DNA of 64,000 nt from Bradyrhizobium sp. B097. Its GTDB lineage: Bacteria > Pseudomonadota > Alphaproteobacteria > Rhizobiales > Xanthobacteraceae. A model generated the notes under the pieces. It did no database searches. It worked only from the letters and a program-made list of their open reading frames with translations, and had not been told where the DNA came from. Location: contig NZ_CP152412.1 of the NCBI RefSeq assembly GCF_038957035.1, forward strand, positions 9,048,501 through 9,112,500. Direction: 5' to 3'. Positions 8,681 through 17,978 of the stretch are shown here, in pieces. Both the position numbers and the translations under genes were made by a program. Each line of letters starts with the position of its first letter. Position 1 is the first letter of the stretch.

Positions 8681-9004
8681 TCAGATCGCGCCGCCCGACA
8701 TGTAGGTTTCGCGGCGCCCGATCATGCGTTCGGCCGCGGCCTTGGCGTCCGCCTTGGTCGTGGTCGCGCAGGTCCGGTATTCGAGGTCGGCTTGTGCCCG
8801 CGCGTCGCGGCGGCCGAACCAGGACTTGGCGCTGGTCTGCAGCAGCGCCAGCGCCTGGGCGACATTATCGACCGCCTCAAACGAGTGCAGGGCGCCGGTA
8901 CCCGCGTAGCGAACCTCGTAGAGACCTGGGCTGATCGGCGCCTCGATATTCTCGCCGCGGCCCGGCCGCGGATAGCGCTTCCATTCACTCCATGTCGAAA
9001 TCAT
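8681..9004 (-). CDS. Hypothetical protein, 107 aa
   Basis: I do not recognise this protein. It is 107 aa and soluble, with no signal peptide or membrane segment. The N-terminal half contains APISPGLYEVRYAGTGALHS, resembling the opening strands of small GIY-YIG-like or other alpha/beta folds, and the C-terminal half is rich in Ala, Arg and Lys. The catalytic residues of a GIY-YIG nuclease are not evident. The ATG at 9004 has GGGGA upstream. Codon usage matches neighbouring genes, which supports a real gene, but no function can be assigned. The 347 bp that follow (9005-9351) hold no feature I can support. Confidence 0.6.
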   Translation of the reverse strand: MISTWSEWKRYPRPGRGENIEAPISPGLYEVRYAGTGALHSFEAVDNVAQALALLQTSAKSWFGRRDARAQADLEYRTCATTTKADAKAAAERMIGRRETYMSGGAI

Positions 9005-9351
9005 TGCTGCGTCCCCGCAAGGCGCGAAATGACGAATCTTTTCGTCAAATCCATCCCAATTCGCCGCACCGTTTATGCAGCGATCTGAATGCGTTAATGC
9101 AAATAATCAGGTACGAAAATCAATCTGCCGATCACGTTACCGTGGCCGCCTTTCCGGGTCATCGGGACTGGTCCGGAGTCCACCGCTAAATCTGTGCGCG
9201 TGGTGAACACCTGTTGAGCGTGGCCGTTCCTAGTGGCCGGCTGTCACGACATCGCGACATCATCGCAGCCGCGCCCGCCTTGCGGGGGCCGAAAAGCGGG
9301 AGGATGATCCCCGCACTTCAAAACAATAAACCCCACCGGAGGACGCCCCCA

Positions 9352-10545
9352 ATGCAGAGCAAGGCTCAGATCGATCAGGTATTGCGGCAGAAGAGCGAGG
9401 CAAAGGAGATTCCCGGCGTGGTCGCCATCGCGGCCACCGGCAAGGACGTGATCTACGAGGGCGCGTTCGGCAAGCGCGACCTTTCCAAGAGCGATCCGAT
9501 GACAGCCGACAGCGTGTTCTGGATCGCCTCGATGACCAAGGCGGTGACCTGCGCGGGCGCGATGCAGCTCGTCGAGCAGGGCAAGCTCTCGCTCGATGAG
9601 CCGATCGGCAAGCTGCTGCCCGATCTCGCCGCCGTGCAGGTGCTCGACGGCTTCGATGCCAAGGGCGAGCCGAAGCTGCGGCCTGCCAAGGGGCCGATCA
9701 CACTGCGCAAGCTCATGACCCATACTGCCGGCTTCTGCTACGACCTGTGGAACGCCGACATGGGGAAATATATGGAGAAGACCGGTACGCCCGGGATCAT
9801 CTCCTGCTCGAATGCCGCACTGAAGACGCCGCTGGCGAGCGATCCCGGCACGCGCTGGGAATACGGTATCAATATCGACTTCGTCGGCAAGGCGGTGGAG
9901 GCAGCATCCGGCAAGAAGCTCGACGCCTATCTGCGCGACAACATGTTCGCGCCGCTCGGCATGAGCGACACCGGCTTCAAGATCTCGGACGACATGCGCA
10001 AGCGGCTGGTCGGCATGCATGCGCGCGGCGAGGACGGAGCGCTTGCGGCGATCCCGTTCGAGCTCGAGCAGAACCCTGAATTCCACATGGGTGGCGGCGG
10101 ACTCTATTCGACCGCGGCCGACTACCTCAAGTTCTGCCAGATGATCCTCAACAAAGGCAAAGGCAACGGCAATCAGGTGCTGAAGGCCGAGACCGTCGCG
10201 ACGATGGGGCAGAACCACATCGGCGATCTCACCGTCGGCAAGATGACATCAGCGGCGCCGCCGTTCACCAACGACGTCGATCTCTGGCCCGACATCGTCA
10301 AGAAGTGGGGCCTGAGCTTCCTGATCAACACCGCCAAGACGCCGGAAGGCCGCAGCGCCGGCAGCCTCGCCTGGGCGGGCCTCGCCAACACCTATTACTG
10401 GATCGATCCGTCGCGCGACGTCTGCGGCGTGATCCTGACCCAGCTGCTGCCGTTCGCCGACAAGCACAGCCTGGAGGCCTTCGCGGGCTTCGAGAAGGGC
10501 ATCTATGCCGGGCTCGACGCCGGCAGCGGACAAAGGGCGGCCTGA
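9352..10545 (+). CDS. Serine hydrolase, beta-lactamase class C / family VIII esterase fold
   Basis: Protein of 397 aa with the S-x-x-K nucleophile motif (WIASMTKAVTCAGAM, Ser60/Lys63) and a Tyr motif in WEYGINIDFVGKAV (Y-x-N-like YGI/N). It also has the family's MTHTAGFCYDLW segment and a C-terminal glycine-rich strand region. It has no signal peptide, so it is probably a cytoplasmic carboxylesterase or EstB-like enzyme rather than a beta-lactamase. The start is the ATG at 9352, preceded by CCGGAGGACG; the frame is open further upstream but without a ribosome site. It is a single gene followed by a family A repeat. The substrate is unknown. Confidence 0.82.
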   Translation: MQSKAQIDQVLRQKSEAKEIPGVVAIAATGKDVIYEGAFGKRDLSKSDPMTADSVFWIASMTKAVTCAGAMQLVEQGKLSLDEPIGKLLPDLAAVQVLDGFDAKGEPKLRPAKGPITLRKLMTHTAGFCYDLWNADMGKYMEKTGTPGIISCSNAALKTPLASDPGTRWEYGINIDFVGKAVEAASGKKLDAYLRDNMFAPLGMSDTGFKISDDMRKRLVGMHARGEDGALAAIPFELEQNPEFHMGGGGLYSTAADYLKFCQMILNKGKGNGNQVLKAETVATMGQNHIGDLTVGKMTSAAPPFTNDVDLWPDIVKKWGLSFLINTAKTPEGRSAGSLAWAGLANTYYWIDPSRDVCGVILTQLLPFADKHSLEAFAGFEKGIYAGLDAGSGQRAA

Positions 10546-10584
10546 GGTAACTAGGGTCAAATCGGCGACCCCAAAGACGCTGCG

Positions 10585-10702
10585 CTCCCTCTCCCGCTTG
10601 CGGGGGAGGGCTGGGGTGGGGGTTTCACCGCGAGTCACATCGTGGAGAGAACCCCCACCCGCCGCGCTACGCGCGTCGACCTTCCCCGCAAGCGGGAGAG
10701 GT
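10585..10702. repeat. Palindromic repeat family A, copy 2
   Basis: Same architecture and orientation as the copies at 785 and 12518 (CCCTCTCCCGCTTGCGGGGG ... CCCCGCAAGCGGGAGAGG). It lies between the esterase and the acyl-CoA synthetase. Confidence 0.88.
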
Positions 10703-10811
10703 GAACCGAGTCCATACCCGCCATAGGTCGGGCCTGTCCTGCCGGCACCAAACGATTAAGATCGCGCAAAAAAAGCGCGGCGACACGAACACGACCACGA
10801 GGAGGACGATC

Positions 10812-12512
10812 TTGGCACCCGCACCCAAGACAGACAGCTATGTCTGCGGCATTTCCGATACGCCGCTGCTCGGTGAAACCATCGGCCGCAGCCTCGATCG
10901 CGCCCGCGCGCGCTGGGGCGATCGCGAGGCGCTGGTCTCGCCGAGCCACAATGTGCGCTGGACCTGGAACGAATTCGCCGCCCGCGTCGAGGCGCTCGCG
11001 GCCGGCTTCCTCGCGCTCGGGCTGCAACGCGGCGAGCGGATCGGCATCTGGTCGCTGAACCGGCCGGAATGGACGCTGACGCAATTCGCCGCCGCGAAAG
11101 CCGGCCTGATCCTCGTCACCATCAATCCGGCCTACCGGCTCAGCGAACTCGAATTCGCACTCGGCAAGGTCGGCTGCGCCGCGATCGTGACCGCGACCGC
11201 GTTCAAGACCTCGGCCTATATGGAGATGCTGAACACGCTGCTGCCCGAGCTTGCGGGCTCCGAGCCCGGCCATCTGCGCTCGGCGCGGCTGCCGCAGCTG
11301 CGCGCCGTGATCCAGATCGGCGGACCGGCGGCACCAGGCACGATTCCGTTCGAGCAGGTGTCGAAGATGGGCGGGGAGCGCCATCGCGAGCAGCTTGCGG
11401 CGCTCGGCGACAGCCTGCAGTTCGACGATCCGGTCAATATTCAGTTCACCAGCGGCACCACCGGCTCGCCCAAGGGCGTGACGCTGACCCATCACAACAT
11501 CCTCAACAACGGCTATTTCACCGGCCGCGCCATGCGCCTGACCGAGCAGGACCGCATCTGCATTCCGGTGCCGCTCTATCACTGCTTCGGCATGGTGATG
11601 GGCAATCTCGCATCGGTCACGCTCGGCACCACCATGGTGTATCCCGGCGAAGGTTTTGATCCGCTGGCGACGCTTGCGACGATCGCGCAGGAGAAATGCA
11701 CGACGCTGTACGGCGTGCCGACGATGTTCATCGCCGAGCTCGACCATCCGGAGTTCAAGCGCTTCGATCTGTCGTCGCTGCGCACCGGCATCATGGCCGG
11801 CGCGCCCTGCCCGATCGAGGTCATGAAGCGCGTCAACACCGAGATGAACATGCGCGAGGTGACGATCGCCTACGGCATGACCGAAACCAGCCCGGTGAGC
11901 TTCCAGAGCGCGACCGACGATCCCCTGGAGCGCCGCGTCTCCACCGTCGGCCGCATCCATCCGCATGTCGAGGTCAAGGTCGTCGATCTCGACGGCAAGG
12001 TGGTGCCGCGCGGCGAACGCGGCGAGCTCTGCACCCGCGGCTACAGCGTGATGTCAGGCTATTGGGACGAAAAGGAAAAGACAGGCGAGGTGCTCGACGC
12101 CAATGGCTGGATGCACACCGGCGATCTCGCCGTGATCGACGACGAGGGCTACTGCAACATCGTCGGCCGCATCAAGGACCTGGTGATCCGCGGCGGCGAG
12201 AACCTCTATCCAAGGGAGATCGAGGAATTCCTCTACCGCCATCCCAAGATCCAGGACGTGCAGATCTTCGGCGTCGCCGACGCGCGCTATGGCGAGGAGC
12301 TGTGTGCCTGGGTCAGGGTCCGACAGGGCGAGACATTGACCGCCGACGAGGTCCGCGCCTTCTGCCAGGGCCAGATCGCCCACAACAAGATCCCGCGTTA
12401 TGTCGAATTCGTCGAGGAATTCCCGATGACGGTGACGGGGAAGATCCAGAAATTCGTGATGCGCGATGCGGTCGAGCAGCGGCTGGGATTGAAGGCTGCG
12501 AAGACCGCGTGA
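10812..12512 (+). CDS. AMP-binding fatty-acyl-CoA synthetase
   Basis: Protein of 566 aa of the ANL superfamily. It activates a fatty acid with ATP to an acyl-adenylate, then transfers it to CoA. The P-loop-like adenylation motif is [18 protein letters not shown], the A5 motif is [13 protein letters not shown], the A7-A8 hinge region is [20 protein letters not shown] then [20 protein letters not shown], and the A10 lysine lies in [14 protein letters not shown] place the start at TTG 10812 because GAGGAGGACGA precedes it; the longer frame from 10701 begins inside a repeat. It resembles medium/long-chain FadD-type enzymes. The chain length cannot be read from sequence. The gene stands alone between two direct copies of repeat A. 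Confidence 0.87.
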   Translation: MAPAPKTDSYVCGISDTPLLGETIGRSLDRARARWGDREALVSPSHNVRWTWNEFAARVEALAAGFLALGLQRGERIGIWSLNRPEWTLTQFAAAKAGLILVTINPAYRLSELEFALGKVGCAAIVTATAFKTSAYMEMLNTLLPELAGSEPGHLRSARLPQLRAVIQIGGPAAPGTIPFEQVSKMGGERHREQLAALGDSLQFDDPVNIQFTSGTTGSPKGVTLTHHNILNNGYFTGRAMRLTEQDRICIPVPLYHCFGMVMGNLASVTLGTTMVYPGEGFDPLATLATIAQEKCTTLYGVPTMFIAELDHPEFKRFDLSSLRTGIMAGAPCPIEVMKRVNTEMNMREVTIAYGMTETSPVSFQSATDDPLERRVSTVGRIHPHVEVKVVDLDGKVVPRGERGELCTRGYSVMSGYWDEKEKTGEVLDANGWMHTGDLAVIDDEGYCNIVGRIKDLVIRGGENLYPREIEEFLYRHPKIQDVQIFGVADARYGEELCAWVRVRQGETLTADEVRAFCQGQIAHNKIPRYVEFVEEFPMTVTGKIQKFVMRDAVEQRLGLKAAKTA

Positions 12513-12517
12513 CTCTT

Positions 12518-12632
12518 CTCCCTCTCCCGCTTGCGGGGGAGGGTCGGGGTGGGGGCTCTCTCAGCGAGTCACATCGTGGAGAGAGCCCCCACCCGGCGCT
12601 ACGCGCCGACCTCCCCCGCAAGCGGGAGAGGT
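12518..12632. repeat. Palindromic repeat family A, copy 3
   Basis: Direct-orientation copy of the element at 10585, with arms CCCTCTCCCGCTTGCGGGGG / CCCCGCAAGCGGGAGAGG and inner GGGTGGGGGC / GCCCCCACCC. It begins 5 bp after the acyl-CoA synthetase stop codon. Confidence 0.88.
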
Positions 12633-12648
12633 GAAGAAGCCGCCGCCC

Positions 12649-13650
12649 TTAAACCAGCAGCCCCTTCGCCTTCGCCAGATCCTTCAGCGACACCAGCGGC
12701 CGGGCGCCGATGTGCTGGATCACTTCGGCGGCGGCGAGCGCGCCGAGGCGGCCGGCGTTCTCATGGCCCACATTGCGCACGAGCCCGACCAGGAAGCCGG
12801 CGGCGAACAGGTCGCCGGCGCCTGTCGTGTCGACGAGCTTGTCGATCGGAGAGGCGGGCGCCGATACGACGGCATCGCCTGAGGTCACCACGCAGCCCTT
12901 CTCGCTGCGGGTGACGACACCGAGCTTGGTGTCCTTGCCGAACTGCTTCAGCGCGGTGTCGAAATCCGAGGTCTGGTACAGCGAATGCAGTTCGGACTCG
13001 TTGGAGAAAACGAAGTCGACCGTGCCCTTGCGCATCAAAGCGAGGAATTCGTCGCGGTAGCGATCGACACAGAACGAATCCGACAGCGTCAGCGCGACCT
13101 GGCGGCCCGCGCCATGCGCGATATCGGCCGCCTTCACGAAGGCGTCCTTGGCGTTCTTTGGATCCCAGAGATAGCCCTCGAGATAGATGATGCTCGCCGC
13201 TTCGATCTGGGCCGGATCGATGTCGTCGGGCGTCAGGTCCTGCGCGGCGCCGAGATAGGTGTTCATGGTGCGCTCGCCGTCCGGCGTCACCAGGATGTAG
13301 CAGCAGCCGGTGGCCGGGCCGGTCTTGGCCGGCGCGGTGTCGAAGGCCACGCCGGCGGCGCGGATGTCGTGGGCGTAGAGCTTGCCGATCTGGTCGTCCT
13401 TGACCTTGCCGACATAGGCGGCGCGGGCGCCGAGATTGCCGACGCCGACGATGGTGTTGGCAGCCGAGCCGCCCGACACCTCGGTCGCCACCCCCATGTC
13501 GCTGTAGATCGCGGTGGCGCGCGCCTCGTCGATCAGCTGCATCGAGCCCTTGGTCATGCCGTGACGGGCAAGGAATGCCTCGTCGGTCTGCACCAGCATG
13601 TCGAAGATCGCGTTGCCGATCCCGAGAACGTCATATTTTGCGTCAGCCAT
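12649..13650 (-). CDS. PfkB-family carbohydrate kinase, probable adenosine kinase
   Basis: Protein of 333 aa with the two PfkB signatures: the glycine pair GGSAANTIVGVGNLGARAAY near the N-terminus and the C-terminal anion-hole/catalytic motif DTTGAGDLFAAGFLVGL with the base Asp. The N-terminal segment YDVLGIGNAIFDMLVQTDEA and the mid-region LEGYLWDPKNAKDAF match bacterial proteins annotated as adenosine kinase (ATP-dependent phosphorylation of adenosine to AMP in purine salvage). The ATG at 13650 is preceded by GGCAGG; the upstream in-frame extension has no homologous look. Another nucleoside or sugar could be the substrate. Confidence 0.8.
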   Translation of the reverse strand: MADAKYDVLGIGNAIFDMLVQTDEAFLARHGMTKGSMQLIDEARATAIYSDMGVATEVSGGSAANTIVGVGNLGARAAYVGKVKDDQIGKLYAHDIRAAGVAFDTAPAKTGPATGCCYILVTPDGERTMNTYLGAAQDLTPDDIDPAQIEAASIIYLEGYLWDPKNAKDAFVKAADIAHGAGRQVALTLSDSFCVDRYRDEFLALMRKGTVDFVFSNESELHSLYQTSDFDTALKQFGKDTKLGVVTRSEKGCVVTSGDAVVSAPASPIDKLVDTTGAGDLFAAGFLVGLVRNVGHENAGRLGALAAAEVIQHIGARPLVSLKDLAKAKGLLV

Positions 13651-13731
13651 AGACCTGCCCTGTGTAAACGCCACCCAACAAGAGCCGCGACCTATCACGT
13701 TAGGCCTCGGGGCAGCAAGCCGCTGTCAGTT

Positions 13732-13832
13732 CCGTCATCCTGAGGAGCGCGAAGCGCGTCTCGAAGGATGCACGGCCCCACTGTGGCCGATTCATCCTTC
13801 GAGGCTCGCTCCGCTCGCGCCTCAGGATGACG
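13732..13832. repeat. Palindromic repeat family F, copy 1
   Basis: CCGTCATCCTGAGGAGCGCG ... CGCGCCTCAGGATGACGG, with inner TCTCGAAGGATG / CATCCTTCGAGG. The whole unit is an inverted repeat. A second copy is at 30167. It lies between divergent genes (kinase and murJ). Confidence 0.87.
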
Positions 13833-13884
13833 GGTTTGGTACAGTGGCGGTGGCGGCGAGACCGGCGGCTGATATAGATGCCTC

Positions 13885-15423
13885 ATGTTCCGCTCCTTCC
13901 TCACAGTCTCCACGGGAACGCTGGCTTCGCGACTGCTCGGTTTCGTGCGCGATTCCGTGATCGCGGCGCTGCTGGGCGCGGGGCCGGTGGCGGATGCCTT
14001 CCTGGCGGCATTCCAGCTTGTGAACGTGGTGCGACGGCTGCTTGCCGAGGGTGGATTGAATGCCGCCCTGGTGCCGGCATGGCTGAAGGCGCGCGACGCG
14101 GAGGGCATGGCCGCGGCGACCGCCTTTGCCGGCCGCGTGCTGGGCACCGTCAGCGCCGCGGTTATTGCAGCGGCGCTCGTGACCGGCGTGCTGATGCCGC
14201 TGGTGATCGCGGCGATCGCGCCCGGCTTCGTCGGCCGCGACACGCTGCAATTCGCCGTCGACGACGCGAGGCTGATGCTGCCCTATCTCGCCTTCGCCGG
14301 CCCCGTCACTGTGATGATGGCGCTGCTCAACGCGCAGGGACGCTTCGCGCTGACGGCGTTCTCGCCGCTGCTGTTCAACATCGCGCTAATCGCGGTGATG
14401 GCCGTGCTGCTGGCGCGGCAGCAGGAGCCGATGCAGGCCGCGCTTGTCATGGCCGCGACGATCGGCGTCGCCGGCTTCCTGCAATTGTCAATGCTGGCGG
14501 TGCGCGGGGCAAAGCTCGCCGCGCCGCTCCGCATCTCCTTCGATCCCGAGATGCGCGGCTTTCTCGGCCGCGCGGTCCCCGGCATGGTCGCGAGCAGCGC
14601 ACCGCAATGGCTCATGGTGGCGGGCGCCGTGATCGCATCGACCTCGCCATCGGCGGTGTCCTGGCTGTATTTCGCCAACCGCCTGCTCGAGCTGCCGCTT
14701 GGCATCGTCGGCGTCGCCATGGGCACCGTGCTGATCCCGGAGATGACGCGCGCGGTGCGCAGCGGCGAATCTATCGCGATCGCGCATGCGGAATCGCGCG
14801 GGCTCGAACTCGCGGTCGGGCTGGCTCTGCCGGCAACGCTCGGCCTGATGGTGCTGAGCGAGCCGATCGTGCGGATGCTGTTCGAGCATGGCGCGTTCAC
14901 AGCCCAGGATACCGCGGCCACCGCGCAGGCCCTGATCTGGCTGACGCTCGCGCTCCCCGCGCACGTGCTGGTGAAGGCGCTGTCGCCGGCGTTCTTTGCG
15001 CGCGAGGACACGTTGACGCCGCTGTTTGCGACGCTGAAGGCCATCGTGGTCGCGATCGCGGCGGCCTTCCTGCTCGGCCATATCTTCGGCGCGAGCGGAA
15101 TCGCCGCCGGCATTGCGCTCGGCGCGTGGAGCAATGCGCTGGCGCTGGTCCGCAAGGGCGCTGCGACTTTCGGCTTTTCGATCGATGCCGAGGCGCGCCG
15201 CCGGCTGCCGCGCATCCTGGCCGCCGCGCTCGCGATGGGCGGCCTGCTCTGGCTCGCAGAAGGCGCGCTGCCGGCGGCCGGTAGCCACGGTTTCGTGCAG
15301 GCGGCCTCCCTCCTCGTGCTGATCACGGCCGGGATCGCCGGTTACGGGCTGTTCTTGCAGCTTTTCGGTGTGACAGGCTGGCGTGAGGCGGTTAACGCCG
15401 TCAGGCAAAGACGCCCGGCCTGA
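13885..15423 (+). CDS. murJ: Lipid II flippase MurJ (MviN)
   Basis: Integral membrane protein of 512 aa with about 14 hydrophobic segments. It moves undecaprenyl-linked lipid II across the inner membrane for peptidoglycan assembly. Diagnostic MurJ segments are the N-terminal TLASRLLGFVRDSVIAALLG, GPVADAFLAAFQLVNVVRRL (with the conserved Arg and Asp) and LAEGGLNAALVPAW. Length is normal. It starts at ATG 13885 in a gene-poor, repeat-containing upstream region and heads a long co-directional run of housekeeping genes; trpS follows after 65 bp. Confidence 0.95.
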   Translation: MFRSFLTVSTGTLASRLLGFVRDSVIAALLGAGPVADAFLAAFQLVNVVRRLLAEGGLNAALVPAWLKARDAEGMAAATAFAGRVLGTVSAAVIAAALVTGVLMPLVIAAIAPGFVGRDTLQFAVDDARLMLPYLAFAGPVTVMMALLNAQGRFALTAFSPLLFNIALIAVMAVLLARQQEPMQAALVMAATIGVAGFLQLSMLAVRGAKLAAPLRISFDPEMRGFLGRAVPGMVASSAPQWLMVAGAVIASTSPSAVSWLYFANRLLELPLGIVGVAMGTVLIPEMTRAVRSGESIAIAHAESRGLELAVGLALPATLGLMVLSEPIVRMLFEHGAFTAQDTAATAQALIWLTLALPAHVLVKALSPAFFAREDTLTPLFATLKAIVVAIAAAFLLGHIFGASGIAAGIALGAWSNALALVRKGAATFGFSIDAEARRRLPRILAAALAMGGLLWLAEGALPAAGSHGFVQAASLLVLITAGIAGYGLFLQLFGVTGWREAVNAVRQRRPA

Positions 15424-15488
15424 CTTGCGCACGCGGGGCTTAAGTGGCAAACGACGCCGCCAAAGCCGCAATTTCCGGGAATTAGACC

Positions 15489-16541
15489 ATGGCGTTCGTT
15501 GAACGGGTTTTCTCAGGCGTCCAGCCGACGGGCAATCTGCACCTCGGCAACTATCTCGGCGCCATCGTCAACTTCGTGAAGATGCAGCAGACCCATAACT
15601 GCATCTATTGCGTCGTCGACATGCACGCGATCACGCAGGGCGTCGAGGTCTGGGGCGGCCCGGCCGAGCTCGCGCGCAACACCCGCGAGGTGACCGCGGC
15701 CTTCATCGCCGCCGGCATCGACCCGAAGAAGCACATCGTGTTCAACCAGAGCCAGGTTGCCGGCCATGCCGAGCTGACCTGGATCTTCAACTGCGTTGCC
15801 CGTGTCGGCTGGCTCAGCCGGATGACCCAGTTCAAGGAGAAGGCGGGCAAGGACCGCGAGAATGCCTCGGTCGGTCTCTACGACTATCCGGTGCTGATGG
15901 CGGCCGACATCCTCTTGTACCGGGCCACCCACGTGCCGGTCGGCGAGGACCAGAAGCAGCATCTCGAACTGTCCCGCGACATCGCGCAGAAATTCAACAA
16001 CGATTTCGGCGATTCGATCCGCGGCCACGGCTTCAATGAAGGCCTCTATTTTCCAATGCCGGAGCCGTTCATCACGGGGCCCGCGACGCGGGTGATGAGC
16101 CTGCGCGACGGCACCAAGAAGATGTCGAAGTCGGATGCGTCGGACAATTCGCGCATCAACCTCACCGACGACGCCGAGACCATTGCGCAGAAGATCCGCA
16201 AGGCGAAGACCGACCCGGAACCGCTGCCCTCGGAAGAAAAGGGTCTGGAGCTGCGCCCCGAAGCCGACAATCTCGTCGGCATCTACGCGGCGCTCGCCGA
16301 AATCACCAAGCAGGAGGTGCTCAGCCAGTTCGGCGGCGGGCAATTCTCGAGCTTCAAGAACGCGCTGGTCGAACTTTGCGTCGCGAAACTGGCGCCCATC
16401 GCCGGTGAGATGAAGCGGCTGGTTGCCGATCCCGGCTATGTCGATTCGATCCTGGCCGACGGGGCCAACCGTGCACGGATCATTGCCGACGAGACCATGC
16501 GCACCACGAAGGACATCGTCGGCTTCATCCGCCAGCGCTGA
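15489..16541 (+). CDS. trpS: Tryptophanyl-tRNA synthetase
   Basis: Class I aminoacyl-tRNA synthetase of 350 aa that charges tRNA-Trp. The HIGH-type motif appears as [13 protein letters not shown] (residues ~12-24) and the KMSKS loop as KKMSKSDAS (Lys211-Ser215). Other TrpRS segments are VVDMHAITQ and [20 protein letters not shown]. Length and order match bacterial TrpRS. It sits directly downstream of murJ, an arrangement common in Rhizobiales. Confidence 0.96.
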   Translation: MAFVERVFSGVQPTGNLHLGNYLGAIVNFVKMQQTHNCIYCVVDMHAITQGVEVWGGPAELARNTREVTAAFIAAGIDPKKHIVFNQSQVAGHAELTWIFNCVARVGWLSRMTQFKEKAGKDRENASVGLYDYPVLMAADILLYRATHVPVGEDQKQHLELSRDIAQKFNNDFGDSIRGHGFNEGLYFPMPEPFITGPATRVMSLRDGTKKMSKSDASDNSRINLTDDAETIAQKIRKAKTDPEPLPSEEKGLELRPEADNLVGIYAALAEITKQEVLSQFGGGQFSSFKNALVELCVAKLAPIAGEMKRLVADPGYVDSILADGANRARIIADETMRTTKDIVGFIRQR

Positions 16542-16610
16542 CACCACCGGCAGAACTGCGCGCTCCCTCTCCCCAACGGGGAGGGAGTGTGGCAGCATGG
16601 GCCTCGTTTG

Positions 16611-16657
16611 AGCATGATCTTTTCGGAAAACCGCTGCGCACTTTTCCGGATCATGCT
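16611..16657. repeat. Palindromic repeat family B, copy 2
   Basis: AGCATGATC ... GATCATGCT palindrome, near-identical to the copies at 4222 and 27091. It is preceded at 16562-16588 by a short hairpin TCCCTCTCCCC-AAC-GGGGAGGGA, which could stop transcription after trpS. Confidence 0.85.
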
Positions 16658-16681
16658 TTTTGGTTCAGCACCGGGACATGC

Positions 16682-17176
16682 ATGACCGCCCAGCGACGAA
16701 GCTACGAGACAGGTCACAAGCCGAAATGCCTCGTCATCGTTGACGACACCGCGGAATGGGACCGCGCGGTCTATTACGCCAGCCGGTGGGCGATCCGGGT
16801 CGGCGGCGGCGTCCTGATGCTGCGGGTGATCGAGACCGAGGACCAGAACCAGCAATGGCTGGGGGTGGCCGACATCATGCGCGCCGAGGCCGAGGAGGCC
16901 GCCAATGAGGCGCTCGATCGCGCCGCCGGCCGCGCCAACGGGATCGCCGCGATCACCCCGGAGCGGGTGATTCGCGAAGGCGACCCGACCGAGCAGATCC
17001 TCGACGTGATCGACAAGAACGTCGATATCGCGATGCTGGTGCTGGCCGCCAATCCGGGCGCCGAGGGGCCCGGGCCGATCATCACCACCATGGCCAAGAC
17101 CATGGGGGCGTTCCCGATCCCGGTCACCATCGTGCCCGGCGGCCTGACCGACGCCGAGATCGACGCCTTGTCCTAG
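16682..17176 (+). CDS. Universal stress protein family (UspA domain)
   Basis: Single UspA-domain protein of 164 aa (PKCLVIVDDTAEWDRAVYYA at the first strand, then GGGVLMLRVIETEDQNQQW). The C-terminal nucleotide-binding glycine motif is weak: around NPGAEGPGPIITTMAKTMGA a G-x2-G-x9-G(S/T) pattern is only partly present, so ATP binding is uncertain. It has no signal peptide. The start is the ATG at 16682, 25 bp after repeat B. The role is probably stress adaptation, with no specific partner deducible. Confidence 0.8.
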   Translation: MTAQRRSYETGHKPKCLVIVDDTAEWDRAVYYASRWAIRVGGGVLMLRVIETEDQNQQWLGVADIMRAEAEEAANEALDRAAGRANGIAAITPERVIREGDPTEQILDVIDKNVDIAMLVLAANPGAEGPGPIITTMAKTMGAFPIPVTIVPGGLTDAEIDALS

Positions 17177-17320
17177 CGCTATCGGGCCTCGCAGCCGCTC
17201 CAGCGCATGGATTGGAGCCTGGAACCGCGGTTTTGCAGCTTGATCGCAGGCTTTTTAATTGCCATCTGGTAGGGGAACCCCAACGCGCCGGCCTTGAACC
17301 GGCGACGCCGGAGACAGCAC

Positions 17321-17890
17321 ATGTTCATTCAGACCGAAGCCACGCCAAATCCCGCCACCCTGAAATTCATCCCGGGCCGCACGGTGCTCGACAGCGGGAC
17401 CATGGAATTCTCCTCGCCCGAATCCGCCGCGCGCTCGCCGCTCGCCGAACGGCTGTTCGCCGTGTCAGGCGTCACCGGCGTGTTCTACGGCGCCGACTTC
17501 GTCACCGTGACCAAAGCGGACGGCGACTGGCAGCACCTCAAGCCCGCGATCCTCGGCGCCATCATGGAGCACTACATGTCCGGCGCGCCGCTGCTCGCCG
17601 ACGGCACCGCTGGCAGCGACGACGCCCGTGATGAGGAAGACGAGTTCTTCGATGAGGCCGACGCCGAGACGGTCGAGCAGATCAAGGACCTGATCGAGAC
17701 CCGCGTGCGTCCGGCGGTTGCCAATGACGGCGGCGACATCACCTTCCGCGGCTTCAAGGACGGCATCGTCTATCTCAACATGAAGGGCTCCTGCGCCGGC
17801 TGCCCGTCATCGACCGCGACCCTGCAACACGGCATCCAGAACCTGCTCCGGCACTTCGTGCCCGACGTGCAGGAAGTCCGGCCGATGTGA
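17321..17890 (+). CDS. NifU-like Fe-S cluster scaffold/carrier (NfuA type)
   Basis: Protein of 189 aa with an N-terminal Nfu domain (FIQTEATPNPATLKFIPGR, residues 2-20) and a C-terminal NifU-like domain with the cluster-binding C-x2-C (GSCAGCPSS, Cys158/Cys161). Such proteins bind a [4Fe-4S] cluster between two monomers and pass it to apo-enzymes; MiaB in the same block is a plausible client. An acidic linker (~residues 100-118) joins the domains. The ATG at 17321 places the conserved FIQTE segment at the N-terminus. Confidence 0.9.
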   Translation: MFIQTEATPNPATLKFIPGRTVLDSGTMEFSSPESAARSPLAERLFAVSGVTGVFYGADFVTVTKADGDWQHLKPAILGAIMEHYMSGAPLLADGTAGSDDARDEEDEFFDEADAETVEQIKDLIETRVRPAVANDGGDITFRGFKDGIVYLNMKGSCAGCPSSTATLQHGIQNLLRHFVPDVQEVRPM

Positions 17891-17898
17891 TGGAGCGG

Positions 17899-17973
17899 CG
17901 AATGGCGCATGGCGAATTGCGAATAGCGTTCTCCTCCACTTCTCTATTCGCCATTCCCTATTCGCTATTCGCC
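17899..17973. repeat. Imperfect inverted repeat, GCGAATA/TATTCGC units
   Basis: GGCGAATGGCGCATGGCGAA ... TTCGCCATTC...TATTCGCC forms an imperfect inverted repeat of ~75 bp between the NifU-like gene and tsaB. It is probably another dispersed palindromic element; only one copy is seen in the window. Confidence 0.6.
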
Positions 17974-17978
17974 CTCCC

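Noticed and set aside
7373-9088. A 571-codon frame opposite gabD and the 107-aa gene
   Set aside because: It runs through gabD, a palindromic repeat and another gene; its composition is non-protein-like.
9005-9351. Small gene in the gap before the esterase
   Set aside because: Short frames there lack ribosome sites and protein-like composition.
10701-10811. Upstream GTG start for the acyl-CoA synthetase
   Set aside because: It begins inside repeat A and adds 37 residues with no family similarity; TTG 10812 has a strong ribosome site.
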